From an uncultured Alphaproteobacteria bacterium (GTDB lineage Bacteria; Pseudomonadota; Alphaproteobacteria; Rhizobiales; JACESI01): DNA of 46,600 bases. The notes under the pieces are model-generated. The model did not search any database. It had not been told where the DNA came from and saw only the letters and a program-made list of their open reading frames with translations. The position numbers and the translations under genes were made by a program. Position 1 is the first letter of the stretch. Every line of letters begins with the position of its first letter. Shown piece after piece: positions 10,278 through 19,095 of this stretch. The stretch lies in the NCBI GenBank assembly GCA_938034375.1, contig CALHLB010000128.1, positions 1 through 46,600 of the forward strand, written 5' to 3'.

Positions 10278-11573
10278 ATGGTAGAACTTGCTGCACATCA
10301 GACCTATGGAAATGAAGTAAATGTTGCTGAAACTATGCAGGAAATGGGCAAGGTTGCACAACAAGCAGCCCGCATTTTGGCCACGGCAACCAGTGAGCAA
10401 AAAGATAAGGCACTGTTACAGGCGGCAAAAGCAATTCGTGAGCATGAAGAAGTCATTCTTAAAGCTAATCTTAAAGACCTTGAAGCTGGACAAGAAAAAA
10501 AACTTTCTGCCTCCTTTATAGACAGGCTTGAACTGAATACACAACGCTTGAAAAATATTGCCAAAGGTTTGGAAGATATTGCAAAACTGGATGATCCAGT
10601 TGGTACTTTTTTGGCCGAATGGGAGCGCCCCAATGGGCTTCAAATCAAGCGCATACGAACACCTTTAGGGGTTATTGGTGTTATTTTTGAAAGTCGCCCT
10701 AATGTTACGGCTGATGCAGGAGCGCTTTGTTTGAAAGCGGGCAATGCTGTTATTTTACGGAGCGGGTCTGATAGTTATCATTCGTCCCGCGCTATTCACG
10801 ATTGCCTTATTGCGGGCTTGAAAACAGCTGGTTTACCTGAGGGTGCAATACAAATTGTTCCCACAACGGATAGAGCCGCTGTAGGTGAGATGCTAACCGG
10901 ATTATCAGGGGCGATTGATGTGATTGTGCCGCGAGGCGGTAAAAGCCTTGTGGAGCGGGTGCAAAATGAAGCGCGGGTTCCCGTTTTTGCCCATCTTGAA
11001 GGGATTTGCCATATTTATGTTGATGGCGAAGCTGATTTGCAGAAGGCTATTGATATTGTCGTCAATTCAAAATTACGCCGTACAGGCATATGTGGTGCTG
11101 CTGAAACTTTGCTCATTGACAAGGCGCGAGAGGATTTTGTTGAGCCAATTTGTAAAGCGCTTGCAGATAAGGGCTGTGAAATTCGTGCCGATGAACGGGT
11201 ATCACGCCTGCTTTCTTTTGCCTCTCGTGCAGATGAGGAAGATTGGAAAACTGAATATTTGGAAGCAATTTTATCTGTTGCATTGGTGGATGGTATTTCG
11301 GGGGCGATTGACCATATTAACCGATATTCATCCAATCACACCGATGCTATTATTAGCGAAAATGAGGTAACAGCCCAACAGTTTTTCAATGAGGTTGATT
11401 CAGCGATCTTGCTACATAATGCCTCAACACAATTTGCCGATGGCGGTGAATTTGGTATGGGTGCTGAAATAGGCATTGCGACTGGAAAAATGCATGCGCG
11501 GGGGCCTGTGGGTGTTGAGCAATTGACAAGCTTTAAATATTGCGTTTCAGGTAACGGGCAAACAAGGGCCTGA
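10278..11573 (+). CDS. proA: Gamma-glutamyl phosphate reductase ProA
   Basis: NADPH-dependent reductase of the aldehyde dehydrogenase superfamily. It converts gamma-glutamyl phosphate to glutamate-5-semialdehyde, the second step of proline synthesis. The catalytic Cys272 is in [13 protein letters not shown]. Other family segments are [37 protein letters not shown] and the C-terminal [16 protein letters not shown]. The length of 431 aa is normal. The gene follows proB, its substrate channel partner, and is followed after seven bases by nadD, completing the obgE-proB-proA-nadD order known from related alphaproteobacteria. Confidence 0.96.
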   Translation: MVELAAHQTYGNEVNVAETMQEMGKVAQQAARILATATSEQKDKALLQAAKAIREHEEVILKANLKDLEAGQEKKLSASFIDRLELNTQRLKNIAKGLEDIAKLDDPVGTFLAEWERPNGLQIKRIRTPLGVIGVIFESRPNVTADAGALCLKAGNAVILRSGSDSYHSSRAIHDCLIAGLKTAGLPEGAIQIVPTTDRAAVGEMLTGLSGAIDVIVPRGGKSLVERVQNEARVPVFAHLEGICHIYVDGEADLQKAIDIVVNSKLRRTGICGAAETLLIDKAREDFVEPICKALADKGCEIRADERVSRLLSFASRADEEDWKTEYLEAILSVALVDGISGAIDHINRYSSNHTDAIISENEVTAQQFFNEVDSAILLHNASTQFADGGEFGMGAEIGIATGKMHARGPVGVEQLTSFKYCVSGNGQTRA

Positions 11574-11580
11574 TTTCTAT

Positions 11581-12243
11581 ATGGTAAAAAGGCTTACTTC
11601 CTCTGCCTTTCAACAGGCCTTGAAGATACCGCATGTTGAAAATGGCATGTCGGTGGGCCTTTTTGGTGGATCGTTTAACCCCCCGCATGATGGCCATTGT
11701 CATGTTGCACAAACGGCATTAAAACGCTTGCAACTTGACCGTTTGTGGTGGATCGTTTCGCCTGGTAATCCGCATAAAAATAATCAGGTATTGCCTGAAT
11801 TAAAAGAACGCATTGCTCTTTCTCGCGCTTTAATGAGGCATCCCAAAGTAATGATTACTGGGCTGGAAGCACGTTTAAACACTCGCTTTTCAGCAGATTT
11901 GGTTTTTAAGCTTACCAAACGTTTTCCTTGTGTAAATTTTGTCTGGATTATGGGAGCGGATAATTTAACATCTTTCCATAAATGGGACCGGTGGCAGGAA
12001 ATTGCTGAAAATATGCCAATTTGCGTGATTGACCGACCAGGAGATACTTTGTCTACTCGTTCATCGCTTTCTGCAAAAAAGCTGATGCGTTATCGCCTTG
12101 ATGAGGCTGATGCGGCCATTTTAAAATATAAAACCGCACCTGCATGGACTTTTATCCATGCACCGCGCTCTTTTTCCTCTTCCACAGCATTGCGTGTAAC
12201 GCATGCAGAAAATAGTTCCGACCTTTCGGTGCCAAATAAATGA
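11581..12243 (+). CDS. nadD: Nicotinate-nucleotide adenylyltransferase NadD
   Basis: Adenylates nicotinate mononucleotide to deamido-NAD in NAD synthesis. The 220-residue protein has the nucleotidyltransferase signature GLFGGSFNPPHDGH with HDGH at 36-39, the segment WWIVSPGNPHK, the IMGADNL motif, and the C-terminal SSSTALR that corresponds to the family's ISSTxIR. The first about 22 residues precede the catalytic fold, as in other rhizobial NadD proteins. Its stop overlaps the next start (ATGA at 12240-12243). In many relatives rsfS and rlmH follow nadD; here a membrane glycosyltransferase does, so the conserved order breaks at this point. Confidence 0.95.
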   Translation: MVKRLTSSAFQQALKIPHVENGMSVGLFGGSFNPPHDGHCHVAQTALKRLQLDRLWWIVSPGNPHKNNQVLPELKERIALSRALMRHPKVMITGLEARLNTRFSADLVFKLTKRFPCVNFVWIMGADNLTSFHKWDRWQEIAENMPICVIDRPGDTLSTRSSLSAKKLMRYRLDEADAAILKYKTAPAWTFIHAPRSFSSSTALRVTHAENSSDLSVPNK

Positions 12244-13712
12244 CTATCAATTATATCCCTCGTTTTGTATTATTAGCTTTTGGAATAGTTTTATTTATTA
12301 CCCTTTTTAGAATAGCTATTCTCATCATAACACCAATGGAGCTTTTTTTTGATGAGGCGCAATATTGGGCATGGGGGCAGGCGCTTGATTTCGGGTATTT
12401 TTCCAAACCGCCCGTTTTGGCATGGTTGATTAGGCTTTTTACGGAATTATTCGGTCATGAAGATTATGCGATAAGGGTCTTGTCGCCTATTTTATATGGG
12501 GCAACAGCGCTTGTCGCTGGTCTTTTGGCAGCGCGTATGGCACCTCGATTTGAGGTTGATAAAGTACATGCTTTTTTATGGGTAAGTGTCCTTTTTGTCG
12601 TATTGCCAGGGGTTAGTTTTGCCACACGTCTGGTTTCAACCGATGCTCCCTTATTGTTATTTTTTGCATTGGCCCTCTATTTTTTAGATAGATTGCGTTT
12701 TGATAAGACTTATTTTAATGCCGCCTTTTTAGGGGGGGCGCTTGGTTTCGGTCTTATGGCCAAATATGCGATGGTCTATTTCGTGCTTTGTTTTTGCCTT
12801 TGGGCATTTATAAACAAAGAAGGGCGACATCTTTTATTTTCAAAATATTTTTCAATGTCGCTAATTTTAGCGTTTTTAATTCTATCACCCAATCTTTACT
12901 GGAATGCTTCACATGACTGGATAACTTTTCAACACACAAAAGATAATGGCAATTGGCAGAGCTTCCAGCTTCATTTCGATCATATGTTTGAATTTATTGG
13001 CGCCCAAATTGGCATTATGGGGCCTGTACTTTTTTTATTATTAATAATTGGTCTGTTCTTCAAACGTCAATTTTCTAATGACATTATTTTTCTTTTAGCT
13101 TTTTCTTTGCCAATACAGGTCTTGATGATTGTTCAGGCAACCCTTTCCCGCGCACATGCTAATTGGGCAGCGGTTTCTTTTATTGCTTTAAGTGTTTTGG
13201 CGGTTTTATGGGCTTTGAAATGGCGTTCTGTGCGACTTTTAATTGTTGCAGCGGCTCTTCATTTTACAACATTATTTGTTTTTGCTGGTGCTGATATTTA
13301 TGCAGATAAACTTGTTCATACACGATTTGGCGCTGCTTATAAGCGGGTTTTTGGCTGGCAGGCTTTATCTAGCCAAGTTGACGCTCTCGCCAAAAAGCAT
13401 GAGATTAAAACGCTTATTGCCGACCGGCGTAATATTGTTGCCCAGATGCTTTATCACCTGCGCGATGAGGAGGTGACTATTAATACCTGGTCTGCTGATG
13501 GGCGTGTGGGAAATTATTATGAAATGGTGTTGCCTTATAAAGGAGAGGGGGAAGCGCCTATTTTGATTTTATCTTCCTGTCAGGCAGCACGACAACTAGA
13601 TGGGGTAAGGGAACTTCCTAAGCTTAACGTTCCAGTAAGAAAAAACTATTCAATCAGTGTTTATCCTTATTTGACTAACAAAGTTGTGATTGAAAAAAAA
13701 GATGTTTGTTAA
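12240..13712 (+). CDS. GT39/ArnT-like integral membrane glycosyltransferase
   Basis: A 490-residue multi-spanning inner-membrane protein of the PMT/ArnT superfamily, which transfers sugars from polyprenyl-phosphate donors to lipid or protein acceptors in the periplasm. The first periplasmic loop carries the catalytic-type acidic pair Asp38-Glu39 (FFDEAQYWAWG), followed by YFSKPPVLAWLI. About ten hydrophobic segments run up to about residue 375, and a soluble C-terminal part follows. It overlaps nadD by four bases and so is probably translated with it. Acceptor and sugar are unknown; lipid A or another cell-envelope glycan is possible. The function is inferred from family only. Confidence 0.8.
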   Translation: MTINYIPRFVLLAFGIVLFITLFRIAILIITPMELFFDEAQYWAWGQALDFGYFSKPPVLAWLIRLFTELFGHEDYAIRVLSPILYGATALVAGLLAARMAPRFEVDKVHAFLWVSVLFVVLPGVSFATRLVSTDAPLLLFFALALYFLDRLRFDKTYFNAAFLGGALGFGLMAKYAMVYFVLCFCLWAFINKEGRHLLFSKYFSMSLILAFLILSPNLYWNASHDWITFQHTKDNGNWQSFQLHFDHMFEFIGAQIGIMGPVLFLLLIIGLFFKRQFSNDIIFLLAFSLPIQVLMIVQATLSRAHANWAAVSFIALSVLAVLWALKWRSVRLLIVAAALHFTTLFVFAGADIYADKLVHTRFGAAYKRVFGWQALSSQVDALAKKHEIKTLIADRRNIVAQMLYHLRDEEVTINTWSADGRVGNYYEMVLPYKGEGEAPILILSSCQAARQLDGVRELPKLNVPVRKNYSISVYPYLTNKVVIEKKDVC

Positions 13713-13750
13713 ATAGCTTTGTGATACTTGCAAATTCTATTCAATAATAC

Positions 13751-13771
13751 ATTATCCAACTCATGGATAAT
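13751..13771. promoter_or_regulatory. Palindrome upstream of modA, candidate operator
   Basis: ATTATCC (13751-13757) and GGATAAT (13765-13771) form a perfect 7-bp inverted repeat with a 7-base spacer, ending 19 bases before the modA ATG. Its place suits a molybdate-dependent repressor such as ModE or a relative, but the sequence is not one I recognise as the ModE consensus, so only the structure is seen. Confidence 0.4.
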
Positions 13772-13790
13772 TAAATGGGTGAAATTTACA

Positions 13791-14582
13791 ATGAGATTGA
13801 AAGCTTTCTTTTTCTGTTTTCTTTGTTTTTTTCTAAATATCTCTTTTGTTAAAGCAGATCATCAACCTTATCTGGTTTTTGCAGCGGCCAGTTTGGAAGA
13901 CGCTTTGAAGCCTATTGGTAAACTTTTTGAAGAAGAGACCGGAAAAAAGGTGCGGTTTTCTTTTGCAGCTAGCTCTACACTTGCCCGCCAAATTGCTTCT
14001 GGTGCCCCAGCAGATATTTATATTTCGGCTGATATTGAATGGGCCGTTTGGTTAAAGACACAAAATCTTGTGGCACCGCAAACCCAAAAAATAATTGCGC
14101 AAAACCGTCTTGTTTTAGCAGCACCAAAACAAAGCCCTTATAATTCATCTTTGACGGTAAGTGAAATTTTGAAAGACTGGAAATTAAATACGACCGATAA
14201 ACTGGCTCTTGCAGATCCAGACCATGTGCCAGCGGGACGTTATGCACGTTCTGCGCTAAAATCGCTTGAGGCTGATATTGGTAAATACGATGATTTATCA
14301 AACCGTTTTGCGATTGCCAGTAATGTTCGTCTTGCTGCGCTTTTGATTGCACGCGCTGAAGTGCCTTTAGGCATAATTTATCATTCGGATGTTTCAAAAG
14401 ATGACCGGTTAAAAGAAATCTCTGCTTTTGCTTCGACCAGTCACGCACATATTGTCTATCCAGCAGTACGGCTTATGGGAGGGCGTGATGGTGCTCAAAA
14501 ATTCATGACCTTTCTTGAAACCCCCAATGCTCAAAAATTTTTAAAAGATGCTGGTTTGATATTACCAAGGCAAGGCCTATAG
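13791..14582 (+). CDS. modA: Molybdate ABC transporter substrate-binding protein ModA
   Basis: Periplasmic molybdate/tungstate-binding protein, 263 aa. A signal peptide (MRLKAFFFCFLCFFLNISFVKA) precedes the family start LVFAAASLEDALKPI, with the oxyanion-contacting residues expected in the AAASL and SSTLARQI segments. GAPADIYISAD and the closing FMTFLETPNAQKFLKDAGL are also typical. The frame extends to a TTG at 13728, but the ATG at 13791 starts directly at the signal peptide. modB follows after four bases and modC overlaps modB, making a classic modABC operon. A palindrome just upstream may control it. Confidence 0.93.
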   Translation: MRLKAFFFCFLCFFLNISFVKADHQPYLVFAAASLEDALKPIGKLFEEETGKKVRFSFAASSTLARQIASGAPADIYISADIEWAVWLKTQNLVAPQTQKIIAQNRLVLAAPKQSPYNSSLTVSEILKDWKLNTTDKLALADPDHVPAGRYARSALKSLEADIGKYDDLSNRFAIASNVRLAALLIARAEVPLGIIYHSDVSKDDRLKEISAFASTSHAHIVYPAVRLMGGRDGAQKFMTFLETPNAQKFLKDAGLILPRQGL

Positions 14583-14586
14583 TGCG

Positions 14587-15303
14587 GTGACGTTTTTTTC
14601 TTTTGTTGCTTTAAGTGATGGTGAAATCTCAGCTCTTTTCCTGTCAATTAAAGTAGCTGGTGTTGCGGTTTTATGGGGACTTCCTTTTGCCTATTTTGTA
14701 GCGCTTTTATTGGCGCGCGGGCATTTTTTGGGGCGTGGTTTTTTAAATTTACTCGTTCTCATGCCTCTGGTTTTACCACCTGTAGTAACCGGTTATATTC
14801 TTCTTATCGCTTTTGGAGGAAATGGTTTTTTTGGAAAATTTTTATCAGAAAATTTTGGTATTTCTTTTGCTTTTCATTGGACAGGTGCTGCCTTAGCTTC
14901 TGGCCTTATGGCTTTTCCCCTTATGGTGCGTCCGATCAGGCAGGTTCTTGAAAGTATTGATGAAAAGCTAATTGATGCAGCTAAAAGTCTTGGTGCTGGG
15001 TATTTTACCACATTTTGGTCGGTTATTCTTCCTCTTTCGGTACCTGGTATTTTGGTTGCTTCAATTTTAGGTTTTGCCAAGGCGCTTGGTGAATTTGGAG
15101 CAACGATAACCTTTGTTTCCAATATTCCAGAAGAGACAAGAACGATACCTTTGGCAATTTTTTCTTTTTTGCAATCCCCTAATAATGATTTGCAGCTTTG
15201 GCGTATGACGGTTTTGAGTATCTTTTTAGCTATTATTGCCGTTTTTTTATCGGAACTCTTTACCTATCGATCTAAAAATAATCAGAGGAAATATCATGAT
15301 TGA
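14587..15303 (+). CDS. modB: Molybdate ABC transporter permease ModB
   Basis: Inner-membrane permease, 238 aa, with about five transmembrane segments. The EAA loop that contacts the ATPase is at about 131-150 (AAKSLGAGYFTTFWSVILPL). The segment LVLMPLVLPPVVTGYILL (56-73) and ALGEFGATITFVSNIP (about 165-181) are characteristic of ModB and CysT/W relatives. The start is GTG, four bases after the modA stop. Its 3' end overlaps the modC start by eight bases. The substrate is inferred from the operon as molybdate. Confidence 0.94.
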   Translation: MTFFSFVALSDGEISALFLSIKVAGVAVLWGLPFAYFVALLLARGHFLGRGFLNLLVLMPLVLPPVVTGYILLIAFGGNGFFGKFLSENFGISFAFHWTGAALASGLMAFPLMVRPIRQVLESIDEKLIDAAKSLGAGYFTTFWSVILPLSVPGILVASILGFAKALGEFGATITFVSNIPEETRTIPLAIFSFLQSPNNDLQLWRMTVLSIFLAIIAVFLSELFTYRSKNNQRKYHD

Positions 15304-16369
15304 CATTGATATTTCCGGTAAGCGGGGGGGCTTTTCCTATCGGGTTGCTTTTCGCTCTTCAAAGCGTGTTACGGGTATTTTTGGTCGTTCTGGTGCTGGT
15401 AAATCAACAATCCTTGAAGCCGTATCGGGTGCATTGAAACCAGAAAAGGGGCATATTAATATTAATGGCGTATGTTATTGTGACCACTTAAAAGGGCATA
15501 ATCTTTCGCAACAAAAACGCAGAGTTGGGTATGTTTTTCAAGATGCACGGTTGTTCCCACATATTTCTGTTCAAAGCAATCTAACCTTTTCCAGATGGGC
15601 TGGCAGACGTTCTTCTGGTGATATTGCTTTTGATGATGTGGTTGCTCTTTTAGGGCTTGAAGATTTTTTAGAGAGGAAACCAGATAGTTTATCTGGTGGG
15701 GAAAAACAACGGGTTTCTATTGGTCGCGCTCTTCTTTCTAATCCGCATATTTTATTGATGGATGAACCACTTTCCGGTCTTGATTATCAGCGTAAAAGCG
15801 AGATTATGCCTTATCTTGAGGCGATGATTAAAAATTACGATTTACCTGTTTTATTTATTAGTCACGATTTAAATGAGATTGCACATTTGTGTAGTCATCT
15901 TGTTTTACTTGAAAAAGGCCGCGTTCAAAAATCTGATGATATTGGGATTGTTTTTCCTTTAATCGAAGGGCGCTTTGCGGGGAATTACCAGTTGCCAAGT
16001 GTTTTGATTAAAGCTTCTTTTCAAAAACAGGATGCTGTTTATTCTATTACATGGCTTAAAGTCGGAACTCAAAAAATTGTCGTTCCAGATCTTCTGCCTG
16101 AAAGTGAGGAAGACCATACACTCCGTATTGAAGCTGATAATGTTGCTTTGTGCCTTAGTAAGCCAGAAGGTCTTACTATACAAAATGTTTTAAAGGTCGA
16201 GGTTATGGATTTTAGGCGCGCTGGAGATTCTTCTGTTGATATTGTCTTGAATCTTGAAGGTCAATGCCTCATGGCGCGTATTACTCGCAAGGCTTTTGAA
16301 GACCTTGACCTTAAAAAAGGTCAAGATGTTTATAGCCTGATTAAATCTGTTGCTGTTGCTGTTTTATAG
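15296..16369 (+). CDS. modC: Molybdate ABC transporter ATP-binding protein ModC
   Basis: Cytoplasmic ATPase of the molybdate importer, 357 aa. It contains Walker A GRSGAGKS (30-37), the signature LSGGEKQ (132-138), Walker B LLMDEP (153-158), and a C-terminal MOP-like domain (about 290-355) that binds molybdate and regulates transport. The frame is open upstream inside modB, but AGAGGAA at 15284-15290 precedes the ATG at 15296, which gives the normal start. The TAG stop lies inside the first bases of a palindromic repeat (copy 2), which fills the gap to the convergent aminotransferase gene. Confidence 0.95.
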   Translation: MIDIDISGKRGGFSYRVAFRSSKRVTGIFGRSGAGKSTILEAVSGALKPEKGHININGVCYCDHLKGHNLSQQKRRVGYVFQDARLFPHISVQSNLTFSRWAGRRSSGDIAFDDVVALLGLEDFLERKPDSLSGGEKQRVSIGRALLSNPHILLMDEPLSGLDYQRKSEIMPYLEAMIKNYDLPVLFISHDLNEIAHLCSHLVLLEKGRVQKSDDIGIVFPLIEGRFAGNYQLPSVLIKASFQKQDAVYSITWLKVGTQKIVVPDLLPESEEDHTLRIEADNVALCLSKPEGLTIQNVLKVEVMDFRRAGDSSVDIVLNLEGQCLMARITRKAFEDLDLKKGQDVYSLIKSVAVAVL

Positions 16370-16469
16370 TATAAGCCTTATAAAATGATGATTATTTATA
16401 AGAAAAGCTGAGCGTAAACAAAGATATATAGATAAAATATATAATCATTTATAGTACTTTAGCTATATA
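16365..16469 (+). repeat. Dispersed palindromic repeat, copy 2
   Basis: It begins within the modC stop codon and ends three bases before the stop of the convergent aminotransferase gene, so it is the whole intergenic region. The left part follows copies 1 and 4 closely (TATAAGCCTTATAAAATGATG and AGAAAAGCTGAGCGTAAACA). The right part, with AGCTATATA at its end, is more diverged and AT-rich. Both genes could use it as a transcription end. Confidence 0.8.
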
Positions 16470-16472
16470 ATT

Positions 16473-17651
16473 TCAATCGTTTAAAAACTCTTCAATCCTT
16501 ATTATGGCACGTTCAATATTTTCTAGAGAATTCGCGTAGGAAATACGTATATATCCTTCACCATAAAGGCCAAAATCCGGCCCGCTAATTAAGGCAACGC
16601 CTTTTTTTTCCAAAAGATCTGTGGCAAGTTGTTTTGCCTTCCAACCTGTTTTTTGAATATTTGGAAAAGCGTAAAACGCGCCTTTGGGCGCTATGCATGA
16701 AACCGTATCAATAGCGTTGAGTTTTTCTGTTACTTTTTTGCGCCGCCTATCAAATGCTTTGACCATTTTATCAACAGCGTCCTGCGGCCCTTGAAGGGCC
16801 GCTAAGGCTGCATATTGGGAAGTGGCATTCACACAGGACCAGCAGTTAACGGCTAATTTTCTAACCTTGTCATAAAGCACTTCCGGCCAAACAGAATAAC
16901 CCATGCGCCAGCCTGTCATAGCATATGTTTTTGACCATCCATTAAGCAGAATGAGCCTGTCTTGGATTTCAGGGTAGGCAGGGTAGGCGAGAAGAGAGAT
17001 ATGTTTTTCATTGTCATAAATGATACGATCGTAGATTTCATCTGATAGGATTGCCACATTCGGGAAATTTTCCAGGCCCTTAATCAATTTGTCAATTTCT
17101 TCTTTTGGGGTAACGCCACCGCAGGGGTTGGCCGGTGAATTAATGATGAGAAGGCGGGTTTTATCATTGATGAGGGAAAGAGTTTCTTCCGCTGAAAAGG
17201 CAAAATTGTTTTCTTCTTTTATCGGTACGGGTACTGGTTTGGCACCTGTAAATTCTATCATTGAGCGATAGATTGGAAAACCTGGGTCTGGATATAGGAT
17301 TTCCACGCCTGGTTCCCCAAAAAGTATTATTGCGGCATACATAGTCACCTTGCCGCCCGGCATAATCATTACTCTGTCGGGATGGACGGTAGTATTATAA
17401 CGGTCGTTCAAGTCCTTCGCAACGGCTTCACGCAGAGGTAAAATACCTGTTGCCGGTGTATAGCCGTGATGGCCATCTTTTAACGCTTTAATTGCAGCTT
17501 CCACAATGTGTTCCGGTGTTGGAAAATCGGGTTGACCTATACCAAGATTGATGACATCCAGCCCCTCTTGCATCAATGTGGTGGCGCGGGCAAGAACGGC
17601 AAAGGCGTTTTCCTCGCCAATACGGTTGAAGCTGGAAACGGGTTGAAGCAT
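16473..17651 (-). CDS. PLP-dependent class I/II aminotransferase
   Basis: A fold-type I aminotransferase of 392 aa, similar to the aspartate/alanine-type enzymes (AspC/AatA relatives). The pyridoxal phosphate lysine is Lys241 in NGWSKTYAMTGWRMGY. Asn175 (NSPANPCGG), Asp204 with Tyr207 (SDEIYD), and the substrate-carboxylate Arg369 (GYIRISYANS) are all present. AGGAGGAA, a near-perfect ribosome-binding site, precedes the ATG at 17651. It stands alone on the minus strand, converging on modC. The amino donor and acceptor cannot be told from the sequence; aspartate, or a branched or aromatic substrate, is possible. Confidence 0.9.
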   Translation of the reverse strand: MLQPVSSFNRIGEENAFAVLARATTLMQEGLDVINLGIGQPDFPTPEHIVEAAIKALKDGHHGYTPATGILPLREAVAKDLNDRYNTTVHPDRVMIMPGGKVTMYAAIILFGEPGVEILYPDPGFPIYRSMIEFTGAKPVPVPIKEENNFAFSAEETLSLINDKTRLLIINSPANPCGGVTPKEEIDKLIKGLENFPNVAILSDEIYDRIIYDNEKHISLLAYPAYPEIQDRLILLNGWSKTYAMTGWRMGYSVWPEVLYDKVRKLAVNCWSCVNATSQYAALAALQGPQDAVDKMVKAFDRRRKKVTEKLNAIDTVSCIAPKGAFYAFPNIQKTGWKAKQLATDLLEKKGVALISGPDFGLYGEGYIRISYANSLENIERAIIRIEEFLND

Positions 17652-17801
17652 TTTATTCCTCCTGAAAGATGCAGGGGAGAAGCGTACTTAAAAAGAAGAA
17701 AGTTTTCTATTTCTTTTCAACAGTGCTCTCAAAAATCTTATTTGATGTGACATGTGTAAAATATTAGATTGACGATGGACCTGCTATAAGATGGGAAAAA
17801 A

Positions 17802-18629
17802 ATGCAGAAACTCGTTTTGAAGAAGATGGTTCTTTTCTTATTACTTTCTACTCTTTTTGGATTTTTATTTGCCCTCGACCATGCCCGCGCTGAATGCGGC
17901 GGAAAGGTTTCTTGCGCTGTTGATGGTCGTTCTTACCAGGCATTATTACCTGATGGGTATGATGGTAGAAAAGCTTTGCCGGTTTTAATTCATTTCCATG
18001 GTTGGGGTCGGACGGGATTGAATGTGATTAATAATCACAAAATTTCTGGGGCGACACGTGAAAATGGTGTGTTGCTTTTAGCGCCAAATGGGCTTGGAAA
18101 GTCATGGGATTTCTGGCGCTCGCCATCTAACGATGTACCTTTTGTTGAAAGAATAATTGAGGATGCGAGGCATCGTTTTTCTATAGATAGAAAACGACTT
18201 TATGTTTCAGGTTTTTCTTATGGTGGGGCGATGGCATGGCGCCTTGCTTGCGAAAGGGGTGCGGACTATGCAGCCTTTTTACCGATTGCTGGTAGTTTGT
18301 GGAACTTTAATGAGTTGAGTGAATGTTCATCACCAGTTACCCTTCGTCATGTACATGGGTTAAAAGATACTGTGATGGATTTACCTCGTGGTGAAGGGGG
18401 AGACCCTCTTTACAGCGTATCGCCCTGGATTGCCTTAAATGGTTGTGAAGAACGACCCAGTTACACTGAAAAGAGAACTATCTATCAATCATCACGATGG
18501 GATGCTTGTAAAAGTGGTCATGAGGTGGAATTGGAAACCCATCCTTATGGTCATATCATCCCAGAAAATTGGCTTTCATATCAACTCGGAAGGCTTCTTA
18601 GTGAAGAAGATGACGAAAAGGTCCATTAA
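17802..18629 (+). CDS. Secreted esterase, PHB-depolymerase/LpqC-like
   Basis: A 275-residue exported alpha/beta hydrolase of the poly(3-hydroxybutyrate) depolymerase/feruloyl esterase group. A signal peptide covers about residues 1-30 (cut near ARA-EC). The triad is Ser139 (SGFSYGGAM), Asp189 (HVHGLKDT) and His251 (HPYGHIIPE). The oxyanion segment IHFHGWGRTG is at 63-72. Paired cysteines (Cys32/Cys38 and others) suit an oxidised periplasmic fold. Family members act on polymer or aryl esters, but the real substrate here is not known. It converges on a small peptidoglycan-binding-like gene, with repeat copy 3 between them. Confidence 0.82.
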   Translation: MQKLVLKKMVLFLLLSTLFGFLFALDHARAECGGKVSCAVDGRSYQALLPDGYDGRKALPVLIHFHGWGRTGLNVINNHKISGATRENGVLLLAPNGLGKSWDFWRSPSNDVPFVERIIEDARHRFSIDRKRLYVSGFSYGGAMAWRLACERGADYAAFLPIAGSLWNFNELSECSSPVTLRHVHGLKDTVMDLPRGEGGDPLYSVSPWIALNGCEERPSYTEKRTIYQSSRWDACKSGHEVELETHPYGHIIPENWLSYQLGRLLSEEDDEKVH

Positions 18630-18631
18630 AT

Positions 18632-18714
18632 TATAGCGTAGGCCTTTTAAAATGAGTATCATTTTCAAATAAAAGCTGATCGCAAATAAAGAACTATAAC
18701 GTAAGCATTATAGG
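18632..18714 (+). repeat. Dispersed palindromic repeat, copy 3 (shortened)
   Basis: It starts two bases after the esterase stop: TATAGCGTAGGCCTTTTAAA, then ATGAGTATCATTTT, then AAAAGCTGATCGCAAATAAA. The right half of the element is missing. In its place CTATAACGTAAGCATTATAG (18694-18713) resembles a second, partial copy of the left end. It reaches almost to the stop of the convergent 75-residue gene. Confidence 0.75.
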
Positions 18715-18715
18715 A

Positions 18716-18943
18716 TTAACCTGTTTCGTAAAACTGGGTTTCAGTCACAGGTCCAACAATGCCATCGGCTTTTAGGCGTTGTCCACTTTGATAGAGCTTA
18801 ACAGCAAGGTGTGTTGCTGGCCCAAAGATTCCATCAATTTTTAAATCAAAATCCTGTCTTCGCAAGCGTTTTTGTAACAGGGTAATATGTGGCCCCTTAT
18901 CGCCTTTTTTTAAAACGGAAGAAGTGCTTTTTAATAAAGTCAT
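18716..18943 (-). CDS. Small peptidoglycan-binding (PG_binding_1-like) protein
   Basis: A 75-residue protein that is little more than one peptidoglycan-binding type 1 repeat: LKKGDKGPHITLLQKRLRRQDF, here in two parts, then DGIFGPATHLAVKLYQ and the partial second motif ADGIVGPVTETQFYETG. There is no signal peptide, membrane segment or catalytic domain, so how it would reach the cell wall is unclear. It may be a cytoplasmic scrap of a larger enzyme, a non-classically exported protein, or a binder of something other than murein. The family-like DGIFGPAT motif makes it a real gene in my view. The short length lowers certainty about its role. Confidence 0.7.
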   Translation of the reverse strand: MTLLKSTSSVLKKGDKGPHITLLQKRLRRQDFDLKIDGIFGPATHLAVKLYQSGQRLKADGIVGPVTETQFYETG

Positions 18944-19095
18944 GCTATTTCATCTTAAAAAATTGTTCGACTTTGTTTTACCTTATCTCAGAGAAGGGGT
19001 GATAAGTTTCTACATATCCTCTTATAGTGTGAGGCTGTGCGTTTTCTATCCTTTCAAATCAATCTTTGAGGGCAAAATATTTAAAGGGGGCCATT

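Noticed and set aside
17769-17790. Promoter TTGACG ... TATAAG before the secreted esterase
   Set aside because: The two boxes are only ten bases apart, too close for a usual sigma-70 promoter.
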